Origin: an uncultured Rhodospirillaceae bacterium | GTDB lineage: Bacteria; Pseudomonadota; Alphaproteobacteria; CAAGCB01; CAG-977 | NCBI GenBank assembly: GCA_900553035.1 | Contig: USCC01000002.1 | Location: 1 to 64,000 of the forward strand | Length of the DNA stretch: 64,000 bases | Direction: 5' to 3' | The notes under the pieces: model-generated | Database searches by the model: none | Told to the model about the DNA's origin: nothing | The model's input: the letters and a program-made list of their open reading frames with translations, nothing else | Translations under genes and position numbers: made by a program | Part shown: piece after piece, positions 52,099-61,190 of the stretch | Layout of the letters: each line of letters begins with the position of its first letter | How positions within the stretch are numbered: position 1 is the stretch's first letter

Positions 52099-52902
52099 AT
52101 GTCGTACAGCGGAATACCCTTTCCCAATATTGACCCGGTGGCCGTGCATATCGGCGCTTTTGGCCTGCGCTGGTATTCTCTTGCCTATCTGGCCGGTATT
52201 TTCTGCGCCTGGTTTCTGGCGCGGCGGATGGTGCAGCGGTATAATTCTCCCTTTACCCCCGTCAAGGTTGATGATGCGGTCTTCTGGGGGACGGTCGGTC
52301 TGATTCTGGGGGCGCGGCTGGGATACGTCCTGTTTTACAATCTGGAACATTATCTGGAAAATCCGCTACAGGTTTTTGCCCTGTGGCAGGGCGGCATGTC
52401 GTTCCATGGTGCTCTGATCGGTGTTATTGTGGCACTTTTCCTGTTTTCCCGTCATGAAAAAATCGGCTTTTTCACCATAACGGACGTGATGGCCTGTGTT
52501 GCGCCGATCGGCCTGTTTTTCGGGCGTCTGGCGAATTTTGCCAACGGCGAGCTGTTCGGCCGGGTGACGACATCCGTGCCCTGGGCCGTCATTTTCCCGG
52601 GAGGAGGCCCTCTGCCGCGTCATCCAAGCCAGCTTTACGAAGCGTGCTTTGAGGGAATCGTCCTGTTTGTCTGTCTGTACACGCTGTGGACAAAGAGCGT
52701 TTGGGTCCGAATCCGGCCGGGATTCACATCGGGGGCTTTTCTGTTCGGATATGCGGTCGCGCGGGGCGTGATTGAAAATTTCCGTGCTCCTGACGCGCAA
52801 ATCGGTTTTCTGTTCGCGCGTGTGACAATGGGACAGCTTCTGACCCTGCCGATGCTGATCGCCGGCATATGGATCATGGTCTGGGCGGCGAAAAAAGCGT
52901 AA
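52099..52902 (+). CDS. lgt: prolipoprotein diacylglyceryl transferase
   Basis: 267 residues, seven membrane helices. Transfers diacylglycerol from phosphatidylglycerol to the lipobox Cys. Marks: FGLRWYSLAYLAGIF, LWQGGMSFHGALIGV (catalytic HGA), GRLANFANGELFGR, and FPGGGPLPRHPSQLYEACFEG (Lgt signature with RHPSQLYE). AAGGAAG precedes the ATG. Downstream of hldD, followed by a DUF2062 gene. It is needed by the lipoproteins in this window (43778 and 62593). Confidence 0.96.
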   Translation: MSYSGIPFPNIDPVAVHIGAFGLRWYSLAYLAGIFCAWFLARRMVQRYNSPFTPVKVDDAVFWGTVGLILGARLGYVLFYNLEHYLENPLQVFALWQGGMSFHGALIGVIVALFLFSRHEKIGFFTITDVMACVAPIGLFFGRLANFANGELFGRVTTSVPWAVIFPGGGPLPRHPSQLYEACFEGIVLFVCLYTLWTKSVWVRIRPGFTSGAFLFGYAVARGVIENFRAPDAQIGFLFARVTMGQLLTLPMLIAGIWIMVWAAKKA

Positions 52903-52967
52903 CATCCTTATAAGGCTTGATATTTTACCGCGAGATTTGTACCCTTAAGAAAAAACCGGAGACAAAA

Positions 52968-53579
52968 ATGGGCATAAACATTAAACGGAAAGGTCTGATC
53001 CGCGGTTTTCTTTCCCTGTTGCGTCTGAAGCTGGTTGTTCCGCTTCTGCGTTCAAAAAAGCCTCCCGAATTTACGGCGCGCGGCGCGATGATCGGCATGG
53101 GATGGGCGATGACGCCCCTGGTCGGCGTCCAGATGTATCTGGTTTTTCTGACGTGGCTGTTTACACGCCGGTTTTTCAAATGGGATTTCAGCCTGCCGAT
53201 CGGGCTGGCATGGACCTGGGTGACAAACGTTTTTACGGTGCCTCCCTTCTATTATGCGTTTTACGTGACCGGTAAAATCATGACAGGTGAATTCGCCGAA
53301 CGCACGACATATACGAAATTCGTCGGCCTTTTGAAAAACACTCTGAATGAAGACGGGCTGGTGGAGGCTCTGAAAACGTCTCTGGATATATTGATCAAGG
53401 ACTGGGGGGCTTCAATGATGCTGGGAGCGGTTCCCTGGATCATCTGCGGCGGATGGCTGGCCTACCGCTGGACGCTGGTGATCGTGCGAAAAAGAGATAT
53501 CCGGCGGCAAAAAAAGCTTGAAATGAAAACCGAAGCGGCGCAAAAAACATTACGGGATCAAAAACAGGAAACGCTGTAA
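52968..53579 (+). CDS. DUF2062 membrane protein
   Basis: 203 residues from the ATG at 52968 with GGAG 6 bases upstream; the frame extends to 52917 without a ribosome site. DUF2062 pattern: PPEFTARGAMIGMGWAMTPL, VGVQMYLVFLTWLFTRRF, IGLAWTWVTNVFTVPPFYYA. Helices at about 40-62, 75-95 and 150-172, then a basic cytoplasmic tail. Function unknown; in other bacteria DUF2062 proteins are often near cell-envelope glycan genes. One base of the stop is shared with pgeF. Confidence 0.88.
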   Translation: MGINIKRKGLIRGFLSLLRLKLVVPLLRSKKPPEFTARGAMIGMGWAMTPLVGVQMYLVFLTWLFTRRFFKWDFSLPIGLAWTWVTNVFTVPPFYYAFYVTGKIMTGEFAERTTYTKFVGLLKNTLNEDGLVEALKTSLDILIKDWGASMMLGAVPWIICGGWLAYRWTLVIVRKRDIRRQKKLEMKTEAAQKTLRDQKQETL

Positions 53580-54352
53580 TGACATCATCTTCTCTTTTCG
53601 AGGTTGCCGAAGGGATCCGCTATCGTTTTTTTACGCGGAAAAACGGCGTGTCCGAAGGAGAGTTTTCATCCCTGAACTGTTCGGTCAAAGTCGGGGACGA
53701 TCCGGCGAAAGTCCGCGAAAACATGCGGCGAATCGGCCTGAACCTGCGCTGCACGGTGGAAAAGATTTTTACGCTGCACCAGACTCATTCCTCTATCGTC
53801 ATTCCGGTTCTGACAAAGGAACCGTTCCCAAAGACGCCGTACGGCGACGCCTTGGTCACAAATCAGACGCAGATTTTTCTGGGAATTAAAACGGCGGATT
53901 GTGCGCCCGTTTTGTTCGCTGACGCCGAAAACAGAGTCGTCGGCGCCGCCCATGCCGGATGGCGGGGAGCTGTCGGCGGTGTTTTGGAAAATACGCTGGA
54001 TGCCATGGTCAAACTGGGCGCCGTCCGCGAGAATATCCTGGCATCTGTCGGGCCGTGCATCGCGCCGCAGTCTTATGAAATCGGACAGGACATGTACGAC
54101 GAATTCCTGAAGGCGGACATCCGTTCTTCCCTCTTTTTTGTTCCGGCCGATCCCGGAAAATACAGATTCGACCTGCCCGGATACGTGCTGGCTCGTCTGG
54201 AGCGCGCCGGAATCGGGGCGGCGGAATGGACGGGAGAAGACACCTGTTCTATGGAAAAAGACTACTTTTCACACCGGCGTTCTTCGCAAAAGGGCGAAAA
54301 ATGCGGGCGTCAGCTTTCCGTCATCGGACTGCTTGACGACTCTTTGTTCTAA
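53579..54352 (+). CDS. pgeF: peptidoglycan editing factor / multicopper-type nucleoside phosphorylase (YfiH, YlmD family)
   Basis: 257 residues. Members remove mis-incorporated amino acids from peptidoglycan precursors, and related ones act on nucleosides. Marks: RFFTRKNGVSEGEFSSLN, TLHQTHSSIV (His pair), GIKTADCAPVLFAD with the Cys, AAHAGWRGAVGGVL (His), and SVGPCIAPQSYEIG. Zn-dependent. Overlaps the DUF2062 stop by one base, 16 bases before prs. Confidence 0.92.
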   Translation: MTSSSLFEVAEGIRYRFFTRKNGVSEGEFSSLNCSVKVGDDPAKVRENMRRIGLNLRCTVEKIFTLHQTHSSIVIPVLTKEPFPKTPYGDALVTNQTQIFLGIKTADCAPVLFADAENRVVGAAHAGWRGAVGGVLENTLDAMVKLGAVRENILASVGPCIAPQSYEIGQDMYDEFLKADIRSSLFFVPADPGKYRFDLPGYVLARLERAGIGAAEWTGEDTCSMEKDYFSHRRSSQKGEKCGRQLSVIGLLDDSLF

Positions 54353-54368
54353 TCAGTGAGGATAAGAT

Positions 54369-55301
54369 ATGAAAATTTTCTCGGGTAACAGCAATCTTCC
54401 TTTTGCGCAGGCTGTCGCCAACTACATGGATACGTCGCTGTCGAAAATTTCGGTCCGCCGTTTCGCCGACAACGAAATATTTGTTGAAATTCAGGAAACT
54501 GTCCGCGGTCAGGACGTTTTCATTGTCCAGCCGACAAGTTCTCCGGTGAACGACAATCTGATGGAGCTGCTGGTCATGCTGGACACCTTCCGGCGCAGTT
54601 CGGCTCGCCGTATTACGGCGGTGGTGCCGTATTTCGGATACGCCCGTCAGGACCGCCGTACCGCGCCACGGACGCCGATTTCGTCAAAGCTGGTCGCCAA
54701 CCTGATCACTTCGGCCGGCGCCAACCGGGTGGTGACAATGGATCTTCACGCCGGTCAGATTCAGGGATTTTTTGATATTCCGGTTGACAATTTGATGGCG
54801 GCGCCCGCCATGGTCAAGGACATCATGTTCCATTACCGTGACAAAACGCCGATGATTGTTTCACCGGACGTCGGCGGCGTTGTGCGCGCCCGGACGATTG
54901 CGAAACGTCTTCATGCCGATCTGGCCATCATTGACAAGCGCCGCGAACGCGCCGGTGTTTCCGAAGTCATGAACATCATTGGTGAAGTCGAAGGACAGGA
55001 CTGCATTCTGGTCGACGATATTGTCGATTCGGCAGGGACGCTCTGCAATGCGGCGGAGGCTCTGATCAAGGCGGGAGCCATGTCGGTGCAGGCGTATGTC
55101 ACGCACGGCGTTCTGTCCGGCGATGCTGTTAAACGTGTGGCGGCATCCCCGCTGGAAGCTCTGGTCATTACGGACAGCATTGCGCCGACGGCCGAAGTTC
55201 TGGCAACGAAAAACATCCGCATCCTGTCCGTCGCCGATCTGGTCGGCGAGTCGATTCTGCGCATCAGCGAAGAACGCTCGGTGACCAGCCTGTTTTACTG
55301 A
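54369..55301 (+). CDS. prs: ribose-phosphate pyrophosphokinase
   Basis: Makes PRPP from ribose-5-phosphate and ATP. 310 residues. Marks: [79 protein letters not shown], and the PRPP site [16 protein letters not shown]-terminal [28 protein letters not shown] before the ATG. The following 120 bases separate it from rplY. Confidence 0.97.
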   Translation: MKIFSGNSNLPFAQAVANYMDTSLSKISVRRFADNEIFVEIQETVRGQDVFIVQPTSSPVNDNLMELLVMLDTFRRSSARRITAVVPYFGYARQDRRTAPRTPISSKLVANLITSAGANRVVTMDLHAGQIQGFFDIPVDNLMAAPAMVKDIMFHYRDKTPMIVSPDVGGVVRARTIAKRLHADLAIIDKRRERAGVSEVMNIIGEVEGQDCILVDDIVDSAGTLCNAAEALIKAGAMSVQAYVTHGVLSGDAVKRVAASPLEALVITDSIAPTAEVLATKNIRILSVADLVGESILRISEERSVTSLFY

Positions 55302-55364
55302 GAAGACTCTTGCTCTTCGCATCGGAACGGTGTAAACAGTCATAGTTTCCCTTTGTCGGGAAAA

Positions 55365-55393
55365 CGATCCGGGCACCCCTGGAGGCCGGATCG
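55365..55393 (+). promoter_or_regulatory. hairpin in the rplY leader
   Basis: CGATCCGG (55365-55372) and CCGGATCG (55386-55393) form a perfect 8-bp stem around a 13-base loop; no T run follows, so it is not a terminator. A possible promoter, TTGCTC-N17-TAAACA with extended TG (55310-55338), precedes it. It could be an L25 autoregulatory leader. Confidence 0.4.
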
Positions 55394-55421
55394 ACCGTAT
55401 CACTTAACAAGGATTTTTATT

Positions 55422-56063
55422 ATGGCAAAAATTACTTCTCTTCGCGTTAACGAACGCAATGTGGCAGGTAAGGGGGCCGCACGCGCCGAACGCCGCGCCG
55501 GTTTGATTCCCGGTGTTATCTACGGGGAAAAGAAAGCTCCGATCATGTTCTCCATCCCGGCTCTGGATCTGGACGCGCAGATGCGTCAGAAAGGTTTCTG
55601 GACGCGCCAGTTTGAAATCGAAGTCGGCAAGCAGAAATGCCACGCCATCTGTCAGGATGTTCAGACGGATCCCATTTCCGATCGCCCCGTTCATGTTGAC
55701 TTCCTGCGCGTTTCCGACAACACGGAAATCGTCATCGAAGTCCCCGTCATGTACGAAAACGAACTGGCCTGCCCGGGCATCAAGCTGGGCGGTACGCTGA
55801 ACGCGATTTACCGCGTGATCGAAGTGAGCTGCAAACCGAAAGATATTCCGGAAACTCTGTTCGTTGACCTGACGGGCCTGGAAATCAACGACGTCGTCAA
55901 GATGTCGGATATCAAGTTCCCCGCAGGCGTCAAGCCGGTTGAAGAGGAAGACGTTACAATCGCTTCCATCGCGGCGCCGTCAACGGCAGAAGAAGAAGCT
56001 CCGGCCGAAGCGGCGGATGCGGCGGCGGCTCCGGCGGCCGGTACGGCATCGTCGGCTTCTTAA
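55422..56063 (+). CDS. rplY: 50S ribosomal protein L25 (CTC form)
   Basis: 213 residues from the ATG at 55422 ([20 protein letters not shown]). Binds 5S rRNA; the longer CTC-type with a C-terminal domain. Marks: [60 protein letters not shown]. The acidic Ala-rich tail after about residue 190 is usual in alphaproteobacteria. AAGGATTTTTATT serves as ribosome site. The longer frame to 55353 lies in the leader. Confidence 0.95.
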   Translation: MAKITSLRVNERNVAGKGAARAERRAGLIPGVIYGEKKAPIMFSIPALDLDAQMRQKGFWTRQFEIEVGKQKCHAICQDVQTDPISDRPVHVDFLRVSDNTEIVIEVPVMYENELACPGIKLGGTLNAIYRVIEVSCKPKDIPETLFVDLTGLEINDVVKMSDIKFPAGVKPVEEEDVTIASIAAPSTAEEEAPAEAADAAAAPAAGTASSAS

Positions 56064-56079
56064 GCGCAAGGGACGGCCG

Positions 56080-56655
56080 ATGTTTTTAATCGTTGGTCTT
56101 GGTAATCCGGGATCGGAATATAGGAACAATCGGCACAATATAGGCTTTATGGCGGCGGACGAGCTGGTCCGCCGCTATAATTTTACGCCGTGGCGCTCAC
56201 GCTTCAGCGGCGAAACGGCGGAGGGGACGATTGACGGGGAAAAAGTGCTGGTTCTGAAACCCCTGACTTTCATGAACAATTCGGGACAGGCGGTTCGGGC
56301 GGCCATGGATTTTTACAAGCTTCCCGTCGGAAACGTCATCGTCATTCACGACGAGTTGGATATTCCCGTCGGTAAGATCAAAGCAAAAACCGGCGGCGGT
56401 GCCGGCGGGCACAACGGCTTGAAAAGCATTGATGCTCACTGTACACCGCAGTACGCCCGCATCCGCATCGGCATCGGCCATCCGGGTGATAAAAATCTTG
56501 TCGTCCCGTACGTCCTGTCCGACGTGCCTAAGGCAGACCGGCAGGTACTGGACTCCGAACTGGAAGACGTGGCCGAAGCTCTTCCGGTTCTTTTAAAGGA
56601 AGGGACGGGCGGCTTTACAGGCCGGCTGGCTCTGATGCATTCAAGGAAAGGATAA
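56080..56655 (+). CDS. pth: peptidyl-tRNA hydrolase
   Basis: 191 residues from the ATG at 56080 with AAGGGA. Releases tRNA from drop-off peptidyl-tRNA. Marks: [20 protein letters not shown] (conserved His), [40 protein letters not shown] (catalytic Asp/Glu region), and [20 protein letters not shown]. Close behind rplY, 16 bases after its stop; a pairing rplY-pth-ychF is widespread. Confidence 0.95.
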   Translation: MFLIVGLGNPGSEYRNNRHNIGFMAADELVRRYNFTPWRSRFSGETAEGTIDGEKVLVLKPLTFMNNSGQAVRAAMDFYKLPVGNVIVIHDELDIPVGKIKAKTGGGAGGHNGLKSIDAHCTPQYARIRIGIGHPGDKNLVVPYVLSDVPKADRQVLDSELEDVAEALPVLLKEGTGGFTGRLALMHSRKG

Positions 56656-56661
56656 AAAGAC

Positions 56662-57765
56662 ATGGGATTCAACTGCGGCATCGTCGGACTGCCGAACGTC
56701 GGCAAATCAACTTTGTTCAACGCCCTGACGTCCACAATGGCGGCGCAGGCGGCAAATTATCCTTTCTGTACCATTGAACCGAACGTCGGCCGAGTCGCCG
56801 TTCCTGACGAACGGCTGGAAAAGCTTTCGGCGCTGGCAAAATCGCAGAAGACGATTCATACACAGCTGGAATTTGTCGATATTGCGGGTCTTGTGCGCGG
56901 CGCGTCCAGAGGCGAGGGGCTGGGCAACCAGTTTCTGGCCAACATCCGCGAAGTTGATGCCGTCGTCCATGTTCTGCGCTGTTTTGAAAACGGCGATATT
57001 ACCCATGTCGAAGGATCGATCGACCCGGTGCGCGATGCGGAAACGATTGAAACCGAACTGATGCTGGCCGATCTGGAAAGCCTGGAACGCCGAATCGTGC
57101 CGATTGAAAAGAAAGCAAAATCCGGTGAAAAAGACGCCAAAGTCCAGATGTCGGTCATGGAGCCGGTGCTGGAAGCGCTGAAGGCCGGAAAACCGGCGCG
57201 TTCGGTGTCTTTTGACGATGAAGAGCGGCAGAAAATTTACCACCAGCTTTTTCTCCTGACAGCCAAGCCGATTCTGTACGTCTGCAATGTTGACGAAGCG
57301 TCGGCGGCGACGGGAAACGCTTTTTCCGAAAAGGTGTTCGAACGTGCGGAAAAGGAAGGAAACCAGGCTGTCGTTATCTCTGCGGCCATTGAAGCGGAAG
57401 TCGCACTTCTGAACGACCCCGAAGAACAGAAGGTTTTCCTGGAGGATCTGGGGCTTCAGGAAACAGGCCTGAACCGTGTTATTCATGCGGGGTACCGCCT
57501 GCTTGACCTGAAAACGTTCTTTACGGTCGGTCCCAAGGAAGCCCGGGCGTGGACGATCCGGTCAGGTATGCTTGCGCCCCAGGCGGCGGGCGTCATCCAT
57601 ACCGATTTTGAAAAAGGCTTTATCCGGGCCGAAGTCATTTCCTGCGACGATTTCATTTCCTGCGGCAGCGAAGCCCGCGCCCGTGAACTCGGGAAGCTTC
57701 GTTCCGAAGGCAAAACCTATGAAATGCAGGACGGCGATATCTGCCATTTCCTGTTCAATGTTTAG
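56662..57765 (+). CDS. ychF: redox-regulated ATPase YchF
   Basis: 367 residues. OBG-family NTPase with ATP preference and a ribosome-binding TGS domain. Marks: [58 protein letters not shown], and [12 protein letters not shown]-terminal TGS includes [15 protein letters not shown] and [23 protein letters not shown] before the ATG, 6 bases after pth. Confidence 0.97.
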   Translation: MGFNCGIVGLPNVGKSTLFNALTSTMAAQAANYPFCTIEPNVGRVAVPDERLEKLSALAKSQKTIHTQLEFVDIAGLVRGASRGEGLGNQFLANIREVDAVVHVLRCFENGDITHVEGSIDPVRDAETIETELMLADLESLERRIVPIEKKAKSGEKDAKVQMSVMEPVLEALKAGKPARSVSFDDEERQKIYHQLFLLTAKPILYVCNVDEASAATGNAFSEKVFERAEKEGNQAVVISAAIEAEVALLNDPEEQKVFLEDLGLQETGLNRVIHAGYRLLDLKTFFTVGPKEARAWTIRSGMLAPQAAGVIHTDFEKGFIRAEVISCDDFISCGSEARARELGKLRSEGKTYEMQDGDICHFLFNV

Positions 57766-57774
57766 GAACAGGTG

Positions 57775-58233
57775 ATGCGTCTGGCGCTGTATGAACCGGA
57801 TATTCCTCAGAATACGGGGACGCTTCTGCGCCTGGCCGCGTGTTTTGATCTGCCGGTCGATATTATTGAACCGTGCGGCTTTATCCTTGATGATAAACGG
57901 ATGCGCCGCGCGGGAATGGATTATCTGGATATGGTGCGTGTTTCGCGTCACGATTCGTGGGAAGACTTTTTCCGGCAGCACATGGGACGGATCGTTCTTC
58001 TGACAACCGGAGGGCATTTATCGCATGTACATTTCAAGTTCCGAAAGGATGACATTCTCCTTCTGGGCCGTGAAAGCGCCGGCGTCCCCGAAAACGTACA
58101 TCAGATCGCCGACGCCGAAGTCCGTATCCCCATGCGCCCCGAAGCGCGGTCAATCAATGTCGCGGTTGCCGGTGCGATCGTGCTGGGGGAAGCTCTGCGG
58201 CAGACGGGGGGCTTTGACGGCCTGTGCGTCTGA
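57775..58233 (+). CDS. trmL: tRNA (cytidine/uridine-34-2'-O)-methyltransferase
   Basis: 152 residues from the ATG at 57775 (an in-frame GTG lies directly before it). SPOUT methyltransferase that modifies the wobble base of tRNA-Leu. Marks: LALYEPDIPQNTGTLLRLAA, DDKRMRRAGMDYLD, LLGRESAGVPENVH, and RIPMRPEARSINVAVAGAIV, the SPOUT knot. Runs on from ychF with an AGGA site, so probably in the same operon as rplY-pth-ychF. Its end is 4 bases from the convergent 58237 gene. Confidence 0.93.
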   Translation: MRLALYEPDIPQNTGTLLRLAACFDLPVDIIEPCGFILDDKRMRRAGMDYLDMVRVSRHDSWEDFFRQHMGRIVLLTTGGHLSHVHFKFRKDDILLLGRESAGVPENVHQIADAEVRIPMRPEARSINVAVAGAIVLGEALRQTGGFDGLCV

Positions 58234-58236
58234 GGC

Positions 58237-60327
58237 TTATCGCCCGGCATTCCTTTTCAGCAGAGCCGTGCTGAGAACCGTGGAAGCCTTGTTTTCGGAT
58301 GAAGCTTTTGGCTTTACGGAAATAAGCTGAGCCAGTTTTTTTCTTTCCGCCGGGCGGACGGGTTTTCCGGCCGCGGCGGAGTTCTGAATGACGGTAGCCA
58401 TGCCCTCGTAAAGCGGTATGAATTCCGGCGCGGCGCGTTTTTCATCCACACTGATTTTCAGCGCCGAGGCATCGGCCGGGGTCTGCGTGCTTTCGGAAGT
58501 CATGATCACCCGGTTGAGAACATTGACGACGTTTTCCAGACTTCCCGCACACAGAGGCTTTGAAAACAGGAAATCGGGTTCAACGGTGCATCCTTTTTCC
58601 GGATGAACGAAGTGCAGAATATCTGCGCCGCTTAAAGGCGGTTTTCCGCGGGAACGGCCATGGCCGATGAGTCCGGCGAAAAGCATGTGCTCTCCTTCGT
58701 AAACGGCGGCCAGATTTTCACTGTTCCAGGCTTTGAAGGCGTTTCCCCATGCTTTTTCCCTGTCGTGCGACACCTGCATTTCGTCAGCGTAGCTTTGATA
58801 GATACAGGGATGGTAAGAGGAAGATTCCGGAAAATAAGGATTGATTTCGTAATTAAAAGCGGCTTCGGCGGCACAGGCCCCGGCTTCAATGGCTCGCTGA
58901 TAGGCCAGCCCGGACAGCGCATCCATACGGTCGTATTCCGTCCGGAAGCTCTGAAGCATGTGTTCTCCTTCATGGCGCAGAACACCGGCGATCTGGGCCG
59001 GTGTTCCCACCGGCCGCAGACAAATGGCGTTTGCGGCGGCATTGTACATCCCCACCGATTTTTCTCCCAGGTCGGAGGCGTCAAAAGAGATGGAACAGTT
59101 CCGTTCGGATATGTTTTCAAGGAGCTTCCGGCCGTCTTCCGTCATCTCCAGAATTTTGAGCATTTTTTCAAATTTTTCCTGATTCGCCGGGCTGTCCGTT
59201 CCTTCTTTTGTCTGAGCAAAAGCGTCTTGCAGAACGCGGCGCGGCCCCTGTTCGGCGGCGGCTTTTCGGGCTTCTTCGGCCAGGGCCAGCGCCCGGTCGG
59301 TTGTCAGGCCGGCGGCCACGGCCTTTTTGAATGCGCGGTAATCGGCATCGGCGATAACGGCTTTTTCAAAATTCGGATTTTCAGTGACAAAAGCGAATTT
59401 TTCCCGAAGGACGTCCTGATGCTGCGGCCGTCCTTCCATTATGTTCCGGCGTTCCACCGCCCGCTGGAGGATTTCAAGCGCGATTTCTTCCGAAGACGCC
59501 GACAGATTCAGGGAAATCGACGCCGTATTTTTCATTTCTCCCCTGTACGTGTATTCTTTTTCCCTGACGCCGGCTCCGGCCAGATTTTCCAGAGCCTTTC
59601 GCCCGGCTTCACTGTTTTCGATCAGGTAAAGAGCCACGTCAAGGTTTGAACGGATGGATTGCGAGTCCTGCGGATTTTCCCGGTCAAGAAAACGAACCGC
59701 ATGAAGGAACATCTGATGGGGCCGTTTCTGGATTTCGCGTTCCTCTGCCAGAAGCAGAGCGTGGAAAACAGCCGGAGATCCGGCGCTTTTCCGATCCTTT
59801 TCCTTTATGTTGCCCGGGGGTACAAAGCCCAGCCGGTATGCCATGATTTTATAATTCGCATTTGCCTGAGCTGTCAGTTCGGCCTTGGCTTCGGGCGAAT
59901 CAATGTTCCGCCCTTTCGTCTGCATGTCAACGGCGGCCAGAGCGTAGGTCATTTCCCGGATGAGACGCGCGGCCCCTTCTTTGTTTTCCGGGCTCGGGCC
60001 ATCGCCGTTTCTGTGCGCAAGGAAGGAAGCCAGACAGATCTGACGCCGGCCGATATCGATTCTTTCGGCGGCGCGGGCACTGAAATGAAAGCAGGGTTTC
60101 CGCTTTTCCTGTCGTTTTTCCTGATATGCGGCCATTTTTTCCAGAACGGCGCGGCCTTCGGGTATTGTGTCCGCGATTTTCAGGATGTTTTCAAAATCCG
60201 CTGTCGAGACCTCGGCATCCGGATGGAAATAACGGATCATTTTCATATATGCCGGCCCGGCGGCCGCTGTCGGTCTTTCCGTCTCTCGGGACTGATGAAA
60301 AAAGGAAAGCTTATCGGTGTCCGTCAT
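58237..60327 (-). CDS. large orphan protein with HExxH motif and three related modules
   Basis: 696 residues, not recognised by name; it may belong to a DUF6782-type putative metallopeptidase group. There is no signal peptide or membrane helix. Three stretches share a pattern (short helix with E-x-G-R-x-x-L-E, a beta-like run, then a helix): about 45-130 (IADTIPEGRAVLEKM), 228-290 (IENSEAGRKALENL) and 386-460 (LEMTEDGRKLLENI). Only the third ends in RHEGEH (HExxH, His452-His456). Glu481 in AIEAGACAAEA could be the third zinc ligand. I infer one active and two inactive peptidase-like modules. The C-terminal 100 residues are Ala/Lys/Ser-rich. Start ATG at 60327, weak ribosome site. Confidence 0.75.
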   Translation of the reverse strand: MTDTDKLSFFHQSRETERPTAAAGPAYMKMIRYFHPDAEVSTADFENILKIADTIPEGRAVLEKMAAYQEKRQEKRKPCFHFSARAAERIDIGRRQICLASFLAHRNGDGPSPENKEGAARLIREMTYALAAVDMQTKGRNIDSPEAKAELTAQANANYKIMAYRLGFVPPGNIKEKDRKSAGSPAVFHALLLAEEREIQKRPHQMFLHAVRFLDRENPQDSQSIRSNLDVALYLIENSEAGRKALENLAGAGVREKEYTYRGEMKNTASISLNLSASSEEIALEILQRAVERRNIMEGRPQHQDVLREKFAFVTENPNFEKAVIADADYRAFKKAVAAGLTTDRALALAEEARKAAAEQGPRRVLQDAFAQTKEGTDSPANQEKFEKMLKILEMTEDGRKLLENISERNCSISFDASDLGEKSVGMYNAAANAICLRPVGTPAQIAGVLRHEGEHMLQSFRTEYDRMDALSGLAYQRAIEAGACAAEAAFNYEINPYFPESSSYHPCIYQSYADEMQVSHDREKAWGNAFKAWNSENLAAVYEGEHMLFAGLIGHGRSRGKPPLSGADILHFVHPEKGCTVEPDFLFSKPLCAGSLENVVNVLNRVIMTSESTQTPADASALKISVDEKRAAPEFIPLYEGMATVIQNSAAAGKPVRPAERKKLAQLISVKPKASSENKASTVLSTALLKRNAGR

Positions 60328-60360
60328 GGCTGTGTTTCCCGCGGTAAAAAAGGAAAGAAT

Positions 60361-60405
60361 AAAGAGCCGGAAGGAAAGGATGAAGTTTTAAAGGAGCGGC
60401 TCTTT
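60361..60405 (-). promoter_or_regulatory. long hairpin in the leader of the HExxH gene
   Basis: AAAGAGCCG (60361-60369) and CGGCTCTTT (60397-60405) are perfect inverted copies around a 27-base loop. It lies between the proposed promoter (60423-60451) and the start codon of the 60327 gene. It may equally help end transcription from yggS. Confidence 0.5.
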
Positions 60406-60422
60406 TGCTTCAATTAAGCATT

Positions 60423-60451
60423 ATTTTAGACGAAATTTTAAAAAATTTCAA
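60423..60451 (-). promoter_or_regulatory. promoter of the HExxH gene
   Basis: On the minus strand TTGAAA (60451-60446), a 17-base spacer and TAAAAT (60428-60423). Transcription would start near 60416 and give a leader of about 90 bases. Confidence 0.6.
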
Positions 60452-60457
60452 TCCTCT

Positions 60458-61120
60458 TTAACGGCGTTCTCCGAACAGGGCGGAACCGACGCGGATGAAT
60501 GTTGCACCCTGCTGGATGGCGAGGGGATAATCGTCGCTCATGCCCATGCTGAGTTCCTTCAGCCCGGCTCCGCGCGCCAGCTTTTTCAGGAAAGCAAAAT
60601 GCGGCGCGGGTTCTTCTTTGGCAGGAGGAATGCACATCAGCCCGATGATGTTCAATCCGTACGTTTCGCGGCATTCGCGGACGAAAGCGGCGGTTTCGGC
60701 CGGCGCGATTCCCGATTTCTGCGGTTCTTCGCCGGTGTTGACCTGAACAAAACAGGGCAGGGGACGGTTCTGCCTTTTCATTTCGGCCGCAAGTTTTTCA
60801 GCCAGTTCGGGACGGTCAACGGATTCGATGACGTCAAAAAGGGCGACGGCGTCTCGGGCCTTGTTTGTTTGCAGGCCGCCGATCAGATGAAGCCGGACGT
60901 CGGGAAATTTTTCTTTGAGGGCAGGCCATTTTTCACGGGCTTCCTGCACGCGGTTTTCCCCGAAAACGCGGTGCCCGGCTTCCAGCAGAGGAAGGATTTT
61001 ATCGGCAGCGTGTGTTTTTGTAACGGCAACCAGCGTCACATCCTGCGGACGTTGACCCGAATCTTTTGCGGCCTGTGCGGCGGTGGCGGTGACTTCGGCG
61101 TAATTTTCCCTGATATCCAT
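60458..61120 (-). CDS. pyridoxal-phosphate homeostasis protein (YggS family)
   Basis: 220 residues from the ATG at 61120, with GGGAG upstream; the frame to 61180 crosses the porin terminator. Marks: LVAVTKTHAADKILPLLEAG with the PLP Lys, VFGENRVQEAREKW, LHLIGGLQTNKARDAV, CFVQVNTGEEPQKSG, and LSMGMSDDYPLAIQQGATFI with a final RVGSALFGER. The family binds PLP and buffers its level; no catalysis is known. The HLIGGLQ segment has an extra Gly relative to the common HLIGxLQ form. Confidence 0.94.
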   Translation of the reverse strand: MDIRENYAEVTATAAQAAKDSGQRPQDVTLVAVTKTHAADKILPLLEAGHRVFGENRVQEAREKWPALKEKFPDVRLHLIGGLQTNKARDAVALFDVIESVDRPELAEKLAAEMKRQNRPLPCFVQVNTGEEPQKSGIAPAETAAFVRECRETYGLNIIGLMCIPPAKEEPAPHFAFLKKLARGAGLKELSMGMSDDYPLAIQQGATFIRVGSALFGERR

Positions 61121-61142
61121 ACGATTCTCCCGGGTTTCATAA

Positions 61143-61171
61143 AAAAGAGCGGTTTTTCCAACCGCTCTTTT
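61143..61171 (-). terminator. terminator after the porin gene
   Basis: AAAAGAGCGGTT and AACCGCTCTTTT form a perfect 12-bp stem with a 5-base loop; on the minus strand a T run follows. Confidence 0.9.
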
Positions 61172-61190
61172 GTACCTCATTCCGTCCGGT

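Noticed and set aside
58660..59649. 329-codon plus-strand frame opposite the HExxH gene
   Set aside because: The minus-strand frame covers 696 codons with a promoter; the plus frame lacks a ribosome site and has shadow-like composition.
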